The position numbers and the translations under genes are program-made. The notes below the pieces were generated by a model. The model searched no databases. It was not told where the DNA came from and saw nothing but the letters and a program-made list of their open reading frames with translations. From Bordetella hinzii LMG 13501 (lineage in GTDB: Bacteria; Pseudomonadota; Gammaproteobacteria; Burkholderiales; Burkholderiaceae_B), in NCBI RefSeq assembly GCF_001548475.1, contig NZ_LRUJ01000026.1:1-64000 (forward strand): a stretch of DNA of 64,000 nucleotides, read 5' to 3'. This document shows, piece after piece, positions 37,246-45,764 of the stretch (its first letter is position 1; each line of letters starts with the position of its first letter).

Positions 37246-38946
37246 ATGCACTCAGCAATGCAGTTTCTAGCGGACAATCCGTATATCCTGCTCTTCCTGA
37301 CCATAGGTTTGTCGGTATGGGTGGGCAAGTTCAGCATCAAGGGCTACGGCCTGGGCTCGGTGGCCGCGGCCATCGTGGTGGGATGCCTGCTGGCCACGCT
37401 AGGCGCCAGCTTCGGCGTGAAGTTCCACCTCGATGACTTCGCCAAATCCCTGCTTTACTACCTGTTCATGTATGGCGTCGGCCTGCGCGTGGGCCCGTCT
37501 TTCATCAACGCCCTGAACAAGGACTCCATCAATTACGCCATCCTGGCCGTCATCGCGCCTATCCTCGGTCTGGTCATCGTGGTCTTCGGGGCGCAGTTCT
37601 TCAATCTGCCCCAGGGCGCGGCCGGCGGCATGCTGGCGGGCTCGCAGACCATGTCGGCGGCCATCGGCTCGGCGGAACAGGCCATCACCTCGGGCACGCT
37701 GGCGCTCAAGGACGGCATGACCAAGGAACAGGTCGATGCCATGATTGCCCTGTCCTACGGCATCACCTATATCTGGGGCACGGTGGGCATCATCCTCTTG
37801 TGCAAGTACCTGCCCCGCATCTGGGGCGTGGACGCCAAGAAGGCGGCTGTCGAGTTCGAGAAAGAGCACGGCGTGCCCAACGTCGATGACGCCGGCATCA
37901 CCGCCTTTCATCCATTTGACGTGCGCGCCTACCGCGTGGTCAACGACTCGCCCGTCGGCAAGAGCGTCAAGGACTTCCGGGCCCGCTTCCCCATGTATCA
38001 AGTGGTCAATGTGGAGCGCGACGGCCAGTTGCTGGGGGCCGACGAAACCATCGTGCTGCAGAAGAACGATGTCGTCGCCCTGGGCGGAAACCTGCAGTCC
38101 ATGACCGAGAACATGGGCGTCATCGGACCCGAGGTGCCGGATGCCAAGGCCCTGAACATCCCGCTGGACCAGGCCGAGATCCTGGTGATGAACAAGGAAA
38201 CCATGGGCATTCCGCTCAAGGAATTCCGCAGCCATCCGCTGGCCGGCCAGATCCAGCTGCAGCGCATCGAGCGCGGCGGCGTGCCCATCCCGCTGGGCCT
38301 GGAGACCAAGCTGCAAAAGCGCGACGTGCTGTTTGTCACCGGCCTGAAGGTGGCCGTGGACAAGGCGGGCGACATCTTCGGCGTGATCGCGCGGCACAGT
38401 TCGGCCACCGATCTGCTGACCTTGTCGGCCGGCATGATCCTGGGCTTTTTGATCGGGCTGATCGAGGTGCCGGCCTTCGGCGCCGCCGTAGGCCTGGGCA
38501 ACGCGGGCGGTCTGCTGCTTTCGGGCATCATCGTGTCCTCCATCTCGTCGCGCCTGCGGTTCTTCGGCAATACGCCGAACGCCGCGCGCAACATCCTGGA
38601 AGACCTGGGGCTGATCGGCTTCGTGGCCATCGTCGGCATCAACGCCGGCGCCGAGCTGCTCACCCAGCTCACGGGCGCGATCGCGCTGAAGATCTTCATC
38701 GTCGGCTTCCTGGCGTCGACCATTCCGCCGATCATCGTGTGGGCCATTGGCTTTCACATCATGAAGATCAACCCGGCCCTGCTGATGGGCGCCACCGCCG
38801 GGGCGCGCAGCCACTCGGGGCCCGCGCGCGAAGCGGCCAAGGAAGTGGGCTCCAGCGTCCCCTGGCTGGGCTTCCCGGTGGGCTATGCGGTCTCGGGCGT
38901 GCTGCTGACCGTGTTTGGCTACTTCGCCATGATGATGGCACACTGA
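37246..38946 (+). CDS. AspT/YidE-family amino acid exchanger
   Basis: This 566-residue membrane protein has two hydrophobic halves (about 1-170 and 385-560), each with a glycine-rich segment (GGMLAGSQTMSAAIGSAEQA and GATAGARSHSGP). They flank a large cytoplasmic part with two TrkA-C-like modules (RAYRVVNDSPVGKSVKDF, QAEILVMNKETMGIPLKEF). This is the layout of the aspartate:alanine exchanger AspT. Next to glutamate decarboxylase it most plausibly swaps external glutamate for internal GABA, taking the place of the unrelated GadC. GGAG lies before the ATG. A strong terminator follows. Confidence 0.85.
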   Translation: MHSAMQFLADNPYILLFLTIGLSVWVGKFSIKGYGLGSVAAAIVVGCLLATLGASFGVKFHLDDFAKSLLYYLFMYGVGLRVGPSFINALNKDSINYAILAVIAPILGLVIVVFGAQFFNLPQGAAGGMLAGSQTMSAAIGSAEQAITSGTLALKDGMTKEQVDAMIALSYGITYIWGTVGIILLCKYLPRIWGVDAKKAAVEFEKEHGVPNVDDAGITAFHPFDVRAYRVVNDSPVGKSVKDFRARFPMYQVVNVERDGQLLGADETIVLQKNDVVALGGNLQSMTENMGVIGPEVPDAKALNIPLDQAEILVMNKETMGIPLKEFRSHPLAGQIQLQRIERGGVPIPLGLETKLQKRDVLFVTGLKVAVDKAGDIFGVIARHSSATDLLTLSAGMILGFLIGLIEVPAFGAAVGLGNAGGLLLSGIIVSSISSRLRFFGNTPNAARNILEDLGLIGFVAIVGINAGAELLTQLTGAIALKIFIVGFLASTIPPIIVWAIGFHIMKINPALLMGATAGARSHSGPAREAAKEVGSSVPWLGFPVGYAVSGVLLTVFGYFAMMMAH

Positions 38947-38971
38947 AGACCGGGCCGACCCGGCCTTCCCC

Positions 38972-39001
38972 AAGGGCGGACCCGACGGTCCGCCCTTTTT
39001 C
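38972..39001 (+). terminator. Intrinsic terminator after the exchanger gene
   Basis: A stem of AAGGGCGGACC / GGTCCGCCCTT with a four-base loop ends in a T run, 25 bases after the stop codon. It closes the gad operon and lies just upstream of the DUF488 gene. Confidence 0.88.
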
Positions 39002-39020
39002 ATTCCGGCTGGAGGCAGGC

Positions 39021-39398
39021 ATGAGCAAGCCCAAGGACATCGCCATGAAGCGCGCCTACGACGCCGCCGCGCCCGAGGACGGATACCGCGCCCTGGTCGA
39101 CCGTCTCTGGCCCCGGGGCCGCTCCAAGGACACGCTCAAACTGGACGAATGGGCCAAGTCGCTTGCGCCCAGCGAGGCGGTGCGCAAAGCCTATTGCCAT
39201 GATCCCGCCCTCTGGGACGATTTCCGCAAGGCTTACCGGCATGAATTGGCCCAGGCCGACCAGCAGGCGCGGATGCAAGCCCTCCTCCAGGCGGCTGGCG
39301 GCCGGCGCCTGACCCTCGTCTATGCCTCGCGCGACGGCGAGCACAGCAATGCCGAGGTGCTGCTTGAAGCCCTGCGGGACAAGATCGGGCGCCCCTGA
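39021..39398 (+). CDS. DUF488 family protein
   Basis: This 125-residue cytoplasmic protein carries the family marks KRAYDAA, YRALVDRLWPRGRSKDTLKLDEWAKSLAPS, FRKAYRHEL and LTLVYASRDGEHSNAEVLLEAL. The RLWPRG segment with its nearby aspartates is the most conserved part of DUF488 (YeaO-like) proteins; the biochemical role is unknown. GGAGG precedes the ATG. It sits alone after the gad operon terminator. Confidence 0.9.
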   Translation: MSKPKDIAMKRAYDAAAPEDGYRALVDRLWPRGRSKDTLKLDEWAKSLAPSEAVRKAYCHDPALWDDFRKAYRHELAQADQQARMQALLQAAGGRRLTLVYASRDGEHSNAEVLLEALRDKIGRP

Positions 39399-39440
39399 GC
39401 GCCGGCGCGTGCCCGGCAACCGGCAGGGCCGCCGGCGCGC

Positions 39441-39457
39441 CTAGTGGTTTTCCCTAG
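39441..39457. repeat. CTAG-flanked palindrome-like site
   Basis: The sequence CTAGTGGTTTTCCCTAG lies 86 bases upstream of the regulator gene. Two related sites occur in the window: CTAGGGGTTAGCCCC at 10594-10608 and CTAGGGTAAACCCTGG at 58453-58468. All lie at intergenic positions or at gene ends, and CTAG is otherwise rare here. Confidence 0.4.
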
Positions 39458-39504
39458 ATCCTGCGCCTGACGATTTTTTTACGGCCGACAGTCCGGTATA
39501 GTCC

Positions 39505-39526
39505 AGTGGCCTGACCACTCGGCCAC
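39505..39526. promoter_or_regulatory. Possible FadR/GntR-type operator
   Basis: AGTGG-CCTGA-CCACT (39505-39519) is a perfect five-base inverted repeat nested with GTGGCC...GGCCAC (39506-39526), 17-38 bases before the start of the FadR-type regulator gene. Size and position fit autoregulation. Confidence 0.4.
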
Positions 39527-39542
39527 CGGATACCTAGACAGC

Positions 39543-40268
39543 ATGGCTACCTTCCAAGCGGTTGCTTCGACCCGCCTCTATCGCATGATTGCCGACCAGA
39601 TCGCCAGCCGCATACGCGCGGGCGACTTTGAGGCCGGAGGCCGCCTGCCCGCCGAGCGCGACCTGGCCGAACAGCTGCAGGTCAGCCGCGCGTCGGTGCG
39701 CGAAGCCTTGATCGCGCTGGAGATCGAGGGCTATGTGGAGGTCCGCGTGGGCACCGGCGTCTTCGTCTGCGCGCCGCGCGAGGACGGCCAGTACGGCCAT
39801 GCGCAACCCGCCGCCCATGGCGCCGAGCGCACCGACATCGGCCCCTTCGACCTGCTGGACACCCGCTTGCTGCTGGAGCCCGAGTGCGCCGCGCTGGCGG
39901 CCCAGAAGGCCTCGTCGGCCCAGATCGCCGTCATCCGCGCCGCCCATGAGGCGATGTCGCTGACCGAAAGCCCCAGCCTGCATGACCAGGCTTTCCATGG
40001 CGCGATCGCCGCGGCTTGCGGCAACGCCGCCCTGGCCGCCGCCATCTCGCATATCTGGCATCTGAGCACCATCAGCCCGGTCTTCAGCCGCCTGGAGACC
40101 CACTTCGTGACGACCCGGGTCTGGAGCGCCGCGCGCGACGAGCATGAGCGCATCCTGGAGGCCATCACCGAGCGTGACCCCATCCGCGCCCGCCACGCCA
40201 TGCATGATCATCTGGTCGGCATCCTGGCGCGCCTGCGCGAAGACTTCGGCAGCGGGCCCATCCGATGA
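39543..40268 (+). CDS. FadR/GntR-family transcriptional regulator
   Basis: This 241-residue regulator has an N-terminal GntR winged helix (about 10-78: MIADQIASRIRAGDFEAGGRLPAERDLAEQLQVSRASVREALIALEIEGYVEVRVGTGVFV) and an all-helical FCD ligand-binding domain with metal-ligand-type residues (LLDTRLLLEPECAAL, DQAFHGAIAAACGN, DEHERILEAI, RARHAMHDHL). The histidines of the last two motifs are the usual metal ligands. It is encoded directly upstream of the TRAP transporter operon and most likely represses it until a substrate acid binds. Confidence 0.93.
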   Translation: MATFQAVASTRLYRMIADQIASRIRAGDFEAGGRLPAERDLAEQLQVSRASVREALIALEIEGYVEVRVGTGVFVCAPREDGQYGHAQPAAHGAERTDIGPFDLLDTRLLLEPECAALAAQKASSAQIAVIRAAHEAMSLTESPSLHDQAFHGAIAAACGNAALAAAISHIWHLSTISPVFSRLETHFVTTRVWSAARDEHERILEAITERDPIRARHAMHDHLVGILARLREDFGSGPIR

Positions 40269-40408
40269 TGACAGGCTGACCGCGTCCCATCCCTCTTTCC
40301 CGTAATGCCCGACAGGCGCCGACAAAGGCGCCGGGGCCCGTTTGCGCCGGCGGTTCCGGCCGGGCCCGGTCCCTCGCGGGGACCAGCCACAACATTCCAA
40401 GGTGAAAC

Positions 40409-41395
40409 ATGCAGCTAACCCGTATCTTCCGTTCTCTCTTGGCCGGCGCCGGCCTGGCTTTGGCGGCCGTCCCCGCGGCGCACGCCCTGGACGTCAAGCT
40501 CGGCCACGTGCTCGCGCCCAGCCACAGCTGGAACAAGGCGGCCGAAGGCTTTGCCGCCGAGGTCAAGGAAAAGACCAACGGCCGCGTGAACTTCATCCTC
40601 TTCCCGAGCGGCCAGCTGGGCAATGAGAAGACCATGCTCGAAGGCCTGCAGATCGGCAGCCAGGGCGCGGCCATCATCGGTTCGGGTTCACTGCAGCCCA
40701 TCGAACCCAAGTTCGGCATCGTCGAGCTGCCCTACACCTGGAACACCGCCGCCCAGGCCTATCGCGCCTATGACGGCGAATTGGGCGCGGCGCTGGCCAA
40801 GCTGGCCGAGAAGAAAAACCTGGTCATCCTGTCCTGGTGGGAAAACGGCTTCCGCCATCTGACCAACAATCGCGGCCCGATCAACAAGCCCTCCGACCTG
40901 AACGGCCTGAAGACCCGCGTCACGCCCGACAAGATGCGCCTGGACACCTTCAGCGCCCTGGGCGCCAACCCCGCGCCGCTGGCCTTTGGCGAACTCTACT
41001 CGGCCCTGCAGCAGAAGGTGTTCGACGCACAGGAAAACCCCCTGTCCATCATCTACACCTCGTCCTTCTTCGAAGTGCAGAAGTATCTGTCGCTGACCGG
41101 CCACGTCTGGGGCCCGGCCAACCTGATCGTGTCCAAATCGGTCTGGAACCGCATCTCGGCCGATGACCGCAAGGTGGTCCAGGCCGCCGCCGACCGCTGG
41201 CGCGATGAGCAGCGCAAGATGATCACCGAAAGCGATGCCCAATACATCGCCCAGCTCAAGGAAAAAGGCATGCAGGTCAACGAAGTCGACAAGGCGCCGT
41301 TCGCCGCCGCGGTCGAGCCTGTGTGGAAGACCTACTCTGTCACCTACGGTCCCGAGCTGATGGGCCTGGTCCAGAAGTACCGCGAGGCGAAATAA
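40409..41395 (+). CDS. dctP: TRAP transporter substrate-binding protein (DctP family)
   Basis: This 328-residue periplasmic protein has a signal peptide (1-26, ending AAHA) and the DctP fold: VKLGHVLAPSHSWNKAAEGFAAEVKEKTNGRV, LFPSGQLGNEKTMLEGLQIG, and the ligand arginine region LKTRVTPDKMRLDTFSALGANPAPL. It captures an organic acid for the DctQM membrane complex encoded just downstream. Two bases separate its stop from the dctQ start. The ligand cannot be deduced. Confidence 0.94.
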   Translation: MQLTRIFRSLLAGAGLALAAVPAAHALDVKLGHVLAPSHSWNKAAEGFAAEVKEKTNGRVNFILFPSGQLGNEKTMLEGLQIGSQGAAIIGSGSLQPIEPKFGIVELPYTWNTAAQAYRAYDGELGAALAKLAEKKNLVILSWWENGFRHLTNNRGPINKPSDLNGLKTRVTPDKMRLDTFSALGANPAPLAFGELYSALQQKVFDAQENPLSIIYTSSFFEVQKYLSLTGHVWGPANLIVSKSVWNRISADDRKVVQAAADRWRDEQRKMITESDAQYIAQLKEKGMQVNEVDKAPFAAAVEPVWKTYSVTYGPELMGLVQKYREAK

Positions 41396-41397
41396 GC

Positions 41398-41871
41398 ATG
41401 CTCCAACGACTGTCCGTCATTCTGTCGGGCATCAGCAAAGCCATCGCCGCCCTGGCGGTGGCCTTGCTGGCGATCCTGATCAGCTACGTGGTGTTTTCGC
41501 GCTTCGTCACGCACACCACTCCTCATTGGGCCGAGGAACTGCCCCGCCTGGTCCTGGTCTGGTCCGCCTTCATCGGCGGCGTCACCTGCAGTTTCGAACG
41601 TTCCCACCTGATGGCCGGCCTGCTGCCCTTCGTGGTGCGCAGCCCGCGCGTCCTCAATTTCTTCGAGCGCCTGAACCAGGTGTTCGTCATCGTCGGCCTC
41701 ATCGTCCTGGGCTATGCCGGCTGGGAGCTCGCCGACCTGACCATGGACCAGACGCTGCCGGCGCTGGATGTGTCGGCCGGCGCGGTCTATCTCGCCCTGC
41801 CCTTCGCCTGCGCGATCACCGTCGTCGTGCACCTGGCGCAATTGTTCGAGCCCGCGCCCGCAAAGGAATAA
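41398..41871 (+). CDS. dctQ: TRAP transporter small membrane subunit (DctQ family)
   Basis: This 157-residue protein has four hydrophobic helices (about 12-36, 47-70, 88-108, 126-148). The DctQ motif HWAEELPRLVLVWSAFIGG is present. It couples the binding protein to the DctM channel in a sodium-driven importer. It is tightly packed between dctP and dctM. Confidence 0.93.
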   Translation: MLQRLSVILSGISKAIAALAVALLAILISYVVFSRFVTHTTPHWAEELPRLVLVWSAFIGGVTCSFERSHLMAGLLPFVVRSPRVLNFFERLNQVFVIVGLIVLGYAGWELADLTMDQTLPALDVSAGAVYLALPFACAITVVVHLAQLFEPAPAKE

Positions 41872-41875
41872 CAAG

Positions 41876-43159
41876 ATGTCTACCGGTGCCCTCTTTCTCA
41901 TGGGCGTTTTCACACTGACCGTGCTGATCGACATGCCGATCGCCTTCGGTCTGGTGGTCGCCTGCCTGGCCTACCTGGCCGTCTACGACGCCGCGCCCAT
42001 GATGGTCGCGGCCCAGCAATACGTCGCCGGCCTGGACAGCTTCACGCTGCTGGCCATCCCGCTGTTTATCCTCGCCGCCCAGCTCATGAACGGCGCGGGC
42101 CTGACCCAGCGCATCGTGCGCCTGTGCGCGGCCATCGTGGGCGACATCAAGGGCGGCCTGGCCGTGGTGGCCGTGCTGGCCTGCCTGATGTTCGGCGCGC
42201 TGTCCGGTTCGGGCGTGGCCGACGTGGTGGCCATCGGCAGCCTGCTGCTGCCGGCCATGGCCCGCAGCGGCTACGACAAGGGTTTCAGCTGCGCGCTCAT
42301 CGGCAGCGCCGGCGCCACCTCGACCATCATCCCGCCCAGCATTGTGCTCATCGTCTACGGCACGATCACCGACACCTCGGTGGGCAAGCTCTTCCTGGCC
42401 GGCATCGTTCCGGGCCTGCTCCTGGGCCTGTCGCTGATCGGCGTGGCCATCTGGCAGGCGCGCAAGCACAACTGGGCTGGCGGCCAGCCCTTCAGCTGGG
42501 GCGAACTGCGCGCCGCCCTGATCGACGCCATTCCGGCCCTGATGGTGCCGGTGCTCATCATCGGCGGCATCCGCTTCGGCCTTTTCACGGCGACCGAGGC
42601 GGCATCCAGCGCCATCGTCTACGCGCTGCTGATCGGTTTCTTCTGGTACCGCACGCTGACGCTGAAGTCGCTCTGGGAAAGCCTGAAGTCCACCGGCGAA
42701 GGCAGCGCCTCCATCCTGCTCATCATCGGCGCCTCGGGCCTGTTCGCCTGGGTGCTGATCGCCGAGCAGGTGCCGCAGGCCCTGTCGCAGCTGCTGGTCG
42801 ACTGGACCGACAGCAAGGTCGCCGTGCTGCTGGTGCTGACCGTGGTGCTGCTGGCGCTGGGCACCTTCATGGAAGCCATTCCGGTCATCATCATCGTGGC
42901 TCCCGTGGTCATGCCCGTGCTGGCCCACTACAACATCGATCCGGTGCACTTCGGCATCCTTCTGTCGATCAACATGGCCATCGGCGCCAACACGCCTCCG
43001 GTGGGCGTGGACCTCATGGCGGCCTGCAAGATAGGCGGGATCAACATGATGCAGACCCTGCGCCCGCTGTCGTGGATGATGCTGGCCATGACGGCCGTCA
43101 TGCTGCTGCTGACCTTCGTGCCCGAACTGGTGCTCTTCCTGCCGAGGCATGTGCAATGA
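41876..43159 (+). CDS. dctM: TRAP transporter large membrane subunit (DctM family)
   Basis: This 427-residue channel subunit has about 12 membrane segments and DctM hallmarks: IPLFILAAQLMNGAGLTQRI, GALSGSGVADVVAIGSLLLPAM, GSAGATSTIIPPSIVLIVYG and GANTPPVGVDLMAACKI. The two repeated glycine-rich motifs form the sodium and substrate sites. Its stop overlaps the start of the CitE-like gene (ATGA), which places transport and metabolism in one transcript. Confidence 0.95.
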   Translation: MSTGALFLMGVFTLTVLIDMPIAFGLVVACLAYLAVYDAAPMMVAAQQYVAGLDSFTLLAIPLFILAAQLMNGAGLTQRIVRLCAAIVGDIKGGLAVVAVLACLMFGALSGSGVADVVAIGSLLLPAMARSGYDKGFSCALIGSAGATSTIIPPSIVLIVYGTITDTSVGKLFLAGIVPGLLLGLSLIGVAIWQARKHNWAGGQPFSWGELRAALIDAIPALMVPVLIIGGIRFGLFTATEAASSAIVYALLIGFFWYRTLTLKSLWESLKSTGEGSASILLIIGASGLFAWVLIAEQVPQALSQLLVDWTDSKVAVLLVLTVVLLALGTFMEAIPVIIIVAPVVMPVLAHYNIDPVHFGILLSINMAIGANTPPVGVDLMAACKIGGINMMQTLRPLSWMMLAMTAVMLLLTFVPELVLFLPRHVQ

Positions 43160-44046
43160 CGCTGCGTCCCATCGCGCTGCGCCGCAGCTGGATGTTCGTC
43201 CCGGGCCTGGATGCCCGGGCCCAACGGGCCGGCCTGGACGGCGGGGCCGACGCCCTGGTGGCCGACCTGGAAGAGTTCACCCGTCCCGAGGACCGGCCGG
43301 CGGCCCGGCAGCGCATCGTGGCCCTGATGCGCGAATGCCGCGAGCGCCAGGTGGTCGCCGCGGTGCGCATCAACAAACTCGATGCCGATGGCTTGGCCGA
43401 CCTGGACGGTGTGATGCCGGGCGCGCCCGACGCCATCTTTCTGCCGCATGCCGAGAGCGCCGCGCAGATCGCCGCGCTGGACGCCGCCATCACGGCGCGC
43501 GAACAGGCCCTGGGCCTGCCCGCCGGCCGCACCGAGATCATCCCCACGCTGGAGTCCGCCCTGGGGCTGGTGCGCGCCTACGACATCCTGACGGCCAGCC
43601 CGCGCGTCTCGGCCTGCCTGTTGGCCGCCGAAGACCTGAGCGCCAGCCTGGGGGCCGAACGCGCCCCCGACGGCCTGGAGCTGCACGCGGTCCGCGCGCG
43701 CTTCCTGGTCGACTGCACGGCGGCGGGCTGCCTGCCCATCGACTGTCCGTTCAACTTCCGCGACGCCCAGGCGCTCGAGGCGGACCTGCGCTGGGCGCGC
43801 CGGCTGGGCCTGAAGTCCAAGTGCGCGACCTTCCCCGAGCAAGTGCGCCAGATCCATGCGGTCTTCACGCCGCAGCCCGAAGAAGTCGCCCAGGCGCGCG
43901 AACTCGTCGGCCGGCGCGAGGCCGACCTGGCCGCCGGCCTGGTGAGCCCGGTCGATCCCCCCCTCTACAACACGGCGCGGCGCCTGCTCGCGCGCCACGC
44001 CGAATTCGAACAATGGGCCAATGCAGCCCAAGGAGTACACGCATGA
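43156..44046 (+). CDS. CitE/HpcH-like CoA-ester lyase or aldolase
   Basis: This 296-residue TIM-barrel protein of the HpcH/HpaI-CitE family has the start RSWMFVPGLDARAQRAG, the metal-binding region LVADLEEFTRPEDRPAAR, the arginine motif AAVRINKL, EIIPTLESALGLV and LLAAEDLSASLG, and a C-terminal KSKCATFPEQV segment typical of the family. Family members cleave or form C-C bonds of citramalyl-, malyl- or beta-hydroxy acyl-CoA or of free 2-oxo acids. Free-standing genes of this type beside TRAP transporters often cleave an imported hydroxy acid. Start and stop overlap both neighbours (ATGA twice). Confidence 0.85.
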   Translation: MTLRPIALRRSWMFVPGLDARAQRAGLDGGADALVADLEEFTRPEDRPAARQRIVALMRECRERQVVAAVRINKLDADGLADLDGVMPGAPDAIFLPHAESAAQIAALDAAITAREQALGLPAGRTEIIPTLESALGLVRAYDILTASPRVSACLLAAEDLSASLGAERAPDGLELHAVRARFLVDCTAAGCLPIDCPFNFRDAQALEADLRWARRLGLKSKCATFPEQVRQIHAVFTPQPEEVAQARELVGRREADLAAGLVSPVDPPLYNTARRLLARHAEFEQWANAAQGVHA

Positions 44047-45740
44047 GCCAGACACTCGTCGAACGCAACGGCGGCCAGATCCTGATGCAGCAGCTGCGCA
44101 TTCACGGCGCGCGCCGCATTTTCATGATCCCCGGCGAGAGTTATCTGCCCTGCATCGATGCCCTGAATGAACACAAGGACGCCATCGAGCCCATCGTCTG
44201 CCGCCAGGAAAGCGGCGCGGCCTATATGGCCGAAGCCTATGGCAAGCTCACCGGCGAGCCGGGCATCTGTTTCGTGACCCGCGGCCCGGGCGCCACCAAC
44301 GCCAGCATCGGCGTGCACACGGCTTTCCAGGACTCCACGCCCATGATTCTGTTCGTGGGCCAGGTGGGCAACGATTTCTACGAGCGCGAAGCCTTCCAGG
44401 AGATCGACTACCGACGCATGTTCGGCCAGATGGCCAAATGGGTGGCCCAGATCGACCGCACCGACCGTATCCCGGAGTTCATCGCCCGCGCCTACGCCGT
44501 CGCCACCAGCGGACGGCCCGGCCCCGTGGTGCTGGCCCTGCCCGAAGACACGCTGTGGGGCCGCGCCACCGTGGCCGACATGCCGCGCTACCAGCGCAGC
44601 CGCAGCCATCCCGGCGCGGCCGACCTGGCGCGCATGACGGCCCTGTTGGATGTGGCCGAGCGTCCCTTCCTGCTGCTGGGCGGCTCGGGCTGGACCCATA
44701 CCGCCATCGAACAGATCGCCGGCTTCGCGGAACGCTTCGAGCTGCCCGTGGGCACGGCCTGGCGCCGCCTGGAATGCTTTGACCAGCGCCATGCCAACGC
44801 CGCCGGCCACGTAGGCTGGGGCATGACGCCGGCCCTGCGAGAGCGCCTGCGCCAGGCCGACCTGGTGCTGGCCGTGGGCACGCGCATGGGCGAAGCCACC
44901 ACCGAAGGCTATACGGTCATCGAAAGCCCGATGCCGCGCCAGAAACTCGTCCATGTTTATCCGGATCCCTGCGAGCTGGGCCGCGTCTTCGCGCCCACCC
45001 AGGGTATCGTGGCCGACGTGGCGAGCTTTGCCGAAGCCGCCGCTTCGCTGCGTCCGGGCCACCAGGTCTCGCGCGCCGCGCATGTGGTGCAGGCCCGCCA
45101 GGACTATCTGGACAGCACCCGCCCGCTGCCGTCGCCCGGCCCCATGAGCCTGGACGAGGCGGCCGCCTGCGTGGATGCGCGGATCCCGGCCGATGCCTGC
45201 ATTACCGTGGGCGCCGGCAACTACGCCCTTTATCCCCACCGCTACCGCCGCTTCACGGGACCGGGCACCAGCCTGGCCCCCACCGTGGGCTCCATGGGCT
45301 ACGGCCTGCCCGCGGCCATCTCGGCCAAGCTGGAGAACCCCGGACGCACCGTGATCTGCTACGCCGGCGACGGCTGCTTCCAGATGAATCTCCAGGAGCT
45401 GGGCGTGGCGCTGCAGTACCGCGTCGGCATCGTGGTGCTGGTGTTCAACAACGGCATGTGGGGCACGATCCGCGCCCACCAGGAAAGAGACTTCCCGGCC
45501 CGCACCATCGCCCTGACTTTCGAGAACCCCGACTTCACCCAGATCATCCGCGGCTACGGCGGCCACGGCGAGGCGGTCGAGCGCAGCGAGGATTTCGCGC
45601 CGGCGCTCGAGCGCGCCCTGGCCTTCGCCGACAGCCAGCGCCTGCCCGCGCTGCTGGAGATCCGCTACGACGCCGACGGCATCGCGCCCGGGCAGACGCT
45701 CAGCGGCATCCGCGAGGCCGCCCTGGCACGCCAGCAGTAA
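44043..45740 (+). CDS. Thiamine-diphosphate enzyme, acetolactate synthase-like
   Basis: This 565-residue enzyme has the three ThDP domains: N-terminal pyrimidine-binding domain with catalytic Glu56 (CRQESGAAYMAEAYG) and FVTRGPGATNASIGVHTAFQDSTPMI, a central domain (LLLGGSGWTHTAIEQ), and a C-terminal cofactor domain with the GDG...NN motif (YAGDGCFQMNLQELG to VFNNGMWGT). It is not the housekeeping IlvB: no regulatory subunit gene follows. It probably decarboxylates or ligates a 2-oxo acid made by the neighbouring lyase; oxalyl-CoA decarboxylase, glyoxylate carboligase or a benzoylformate-type activity are options. Confidence 0.85.
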   Translation: MSQTLVERNGGQILMQQLRIHGARRIFMIPGESYLPCIDALNEHKDAIEPIVCRQESGAAYMAEAYGKLTGEPGICFVTRGPGATNASIGVHTAFQDSTPMILFVGQVGNDFYEREAFQEIDYRRMFGQMAKWVAQIDRTDRIPEFIARAYAVATSGRPGPVVLALPEDTLWGRATVADMPRYQRSRSHPGAADLARMTALLDVAERPFLLLGGSGWTHTAIEQIAGFAERFELPVGTAWRRLECFDQRHANAAGHVGWGMTPALRERLRQADLVLAVGTRMGEATTEGYTVIESPMPRQKLVHVYPDPCELGRVFAPTQGIVADVASFAEAAASLRPGHQVSRAAHVVQARQDYLDSTRPLPSPGPMSLDEAAACVDARIPADACITVGAGNYALYPHRYRRFTGPGTSLAPTVGSMGYGLPAAISAKLENPGRTVICYAGDGCFQMNLQELGVALQYRVGIVVLVFNNGMWGTIRAHQERDFPARTIALTFENPDFTQIIRGYGGHGEAVERSEDFAPALERALAFADSQRLPALLEIRYDADGIAPGQTLSGIREAALARQQ

Positions 45741-45764
45741 CCCGCATCAGTTAGGAATCGCATC

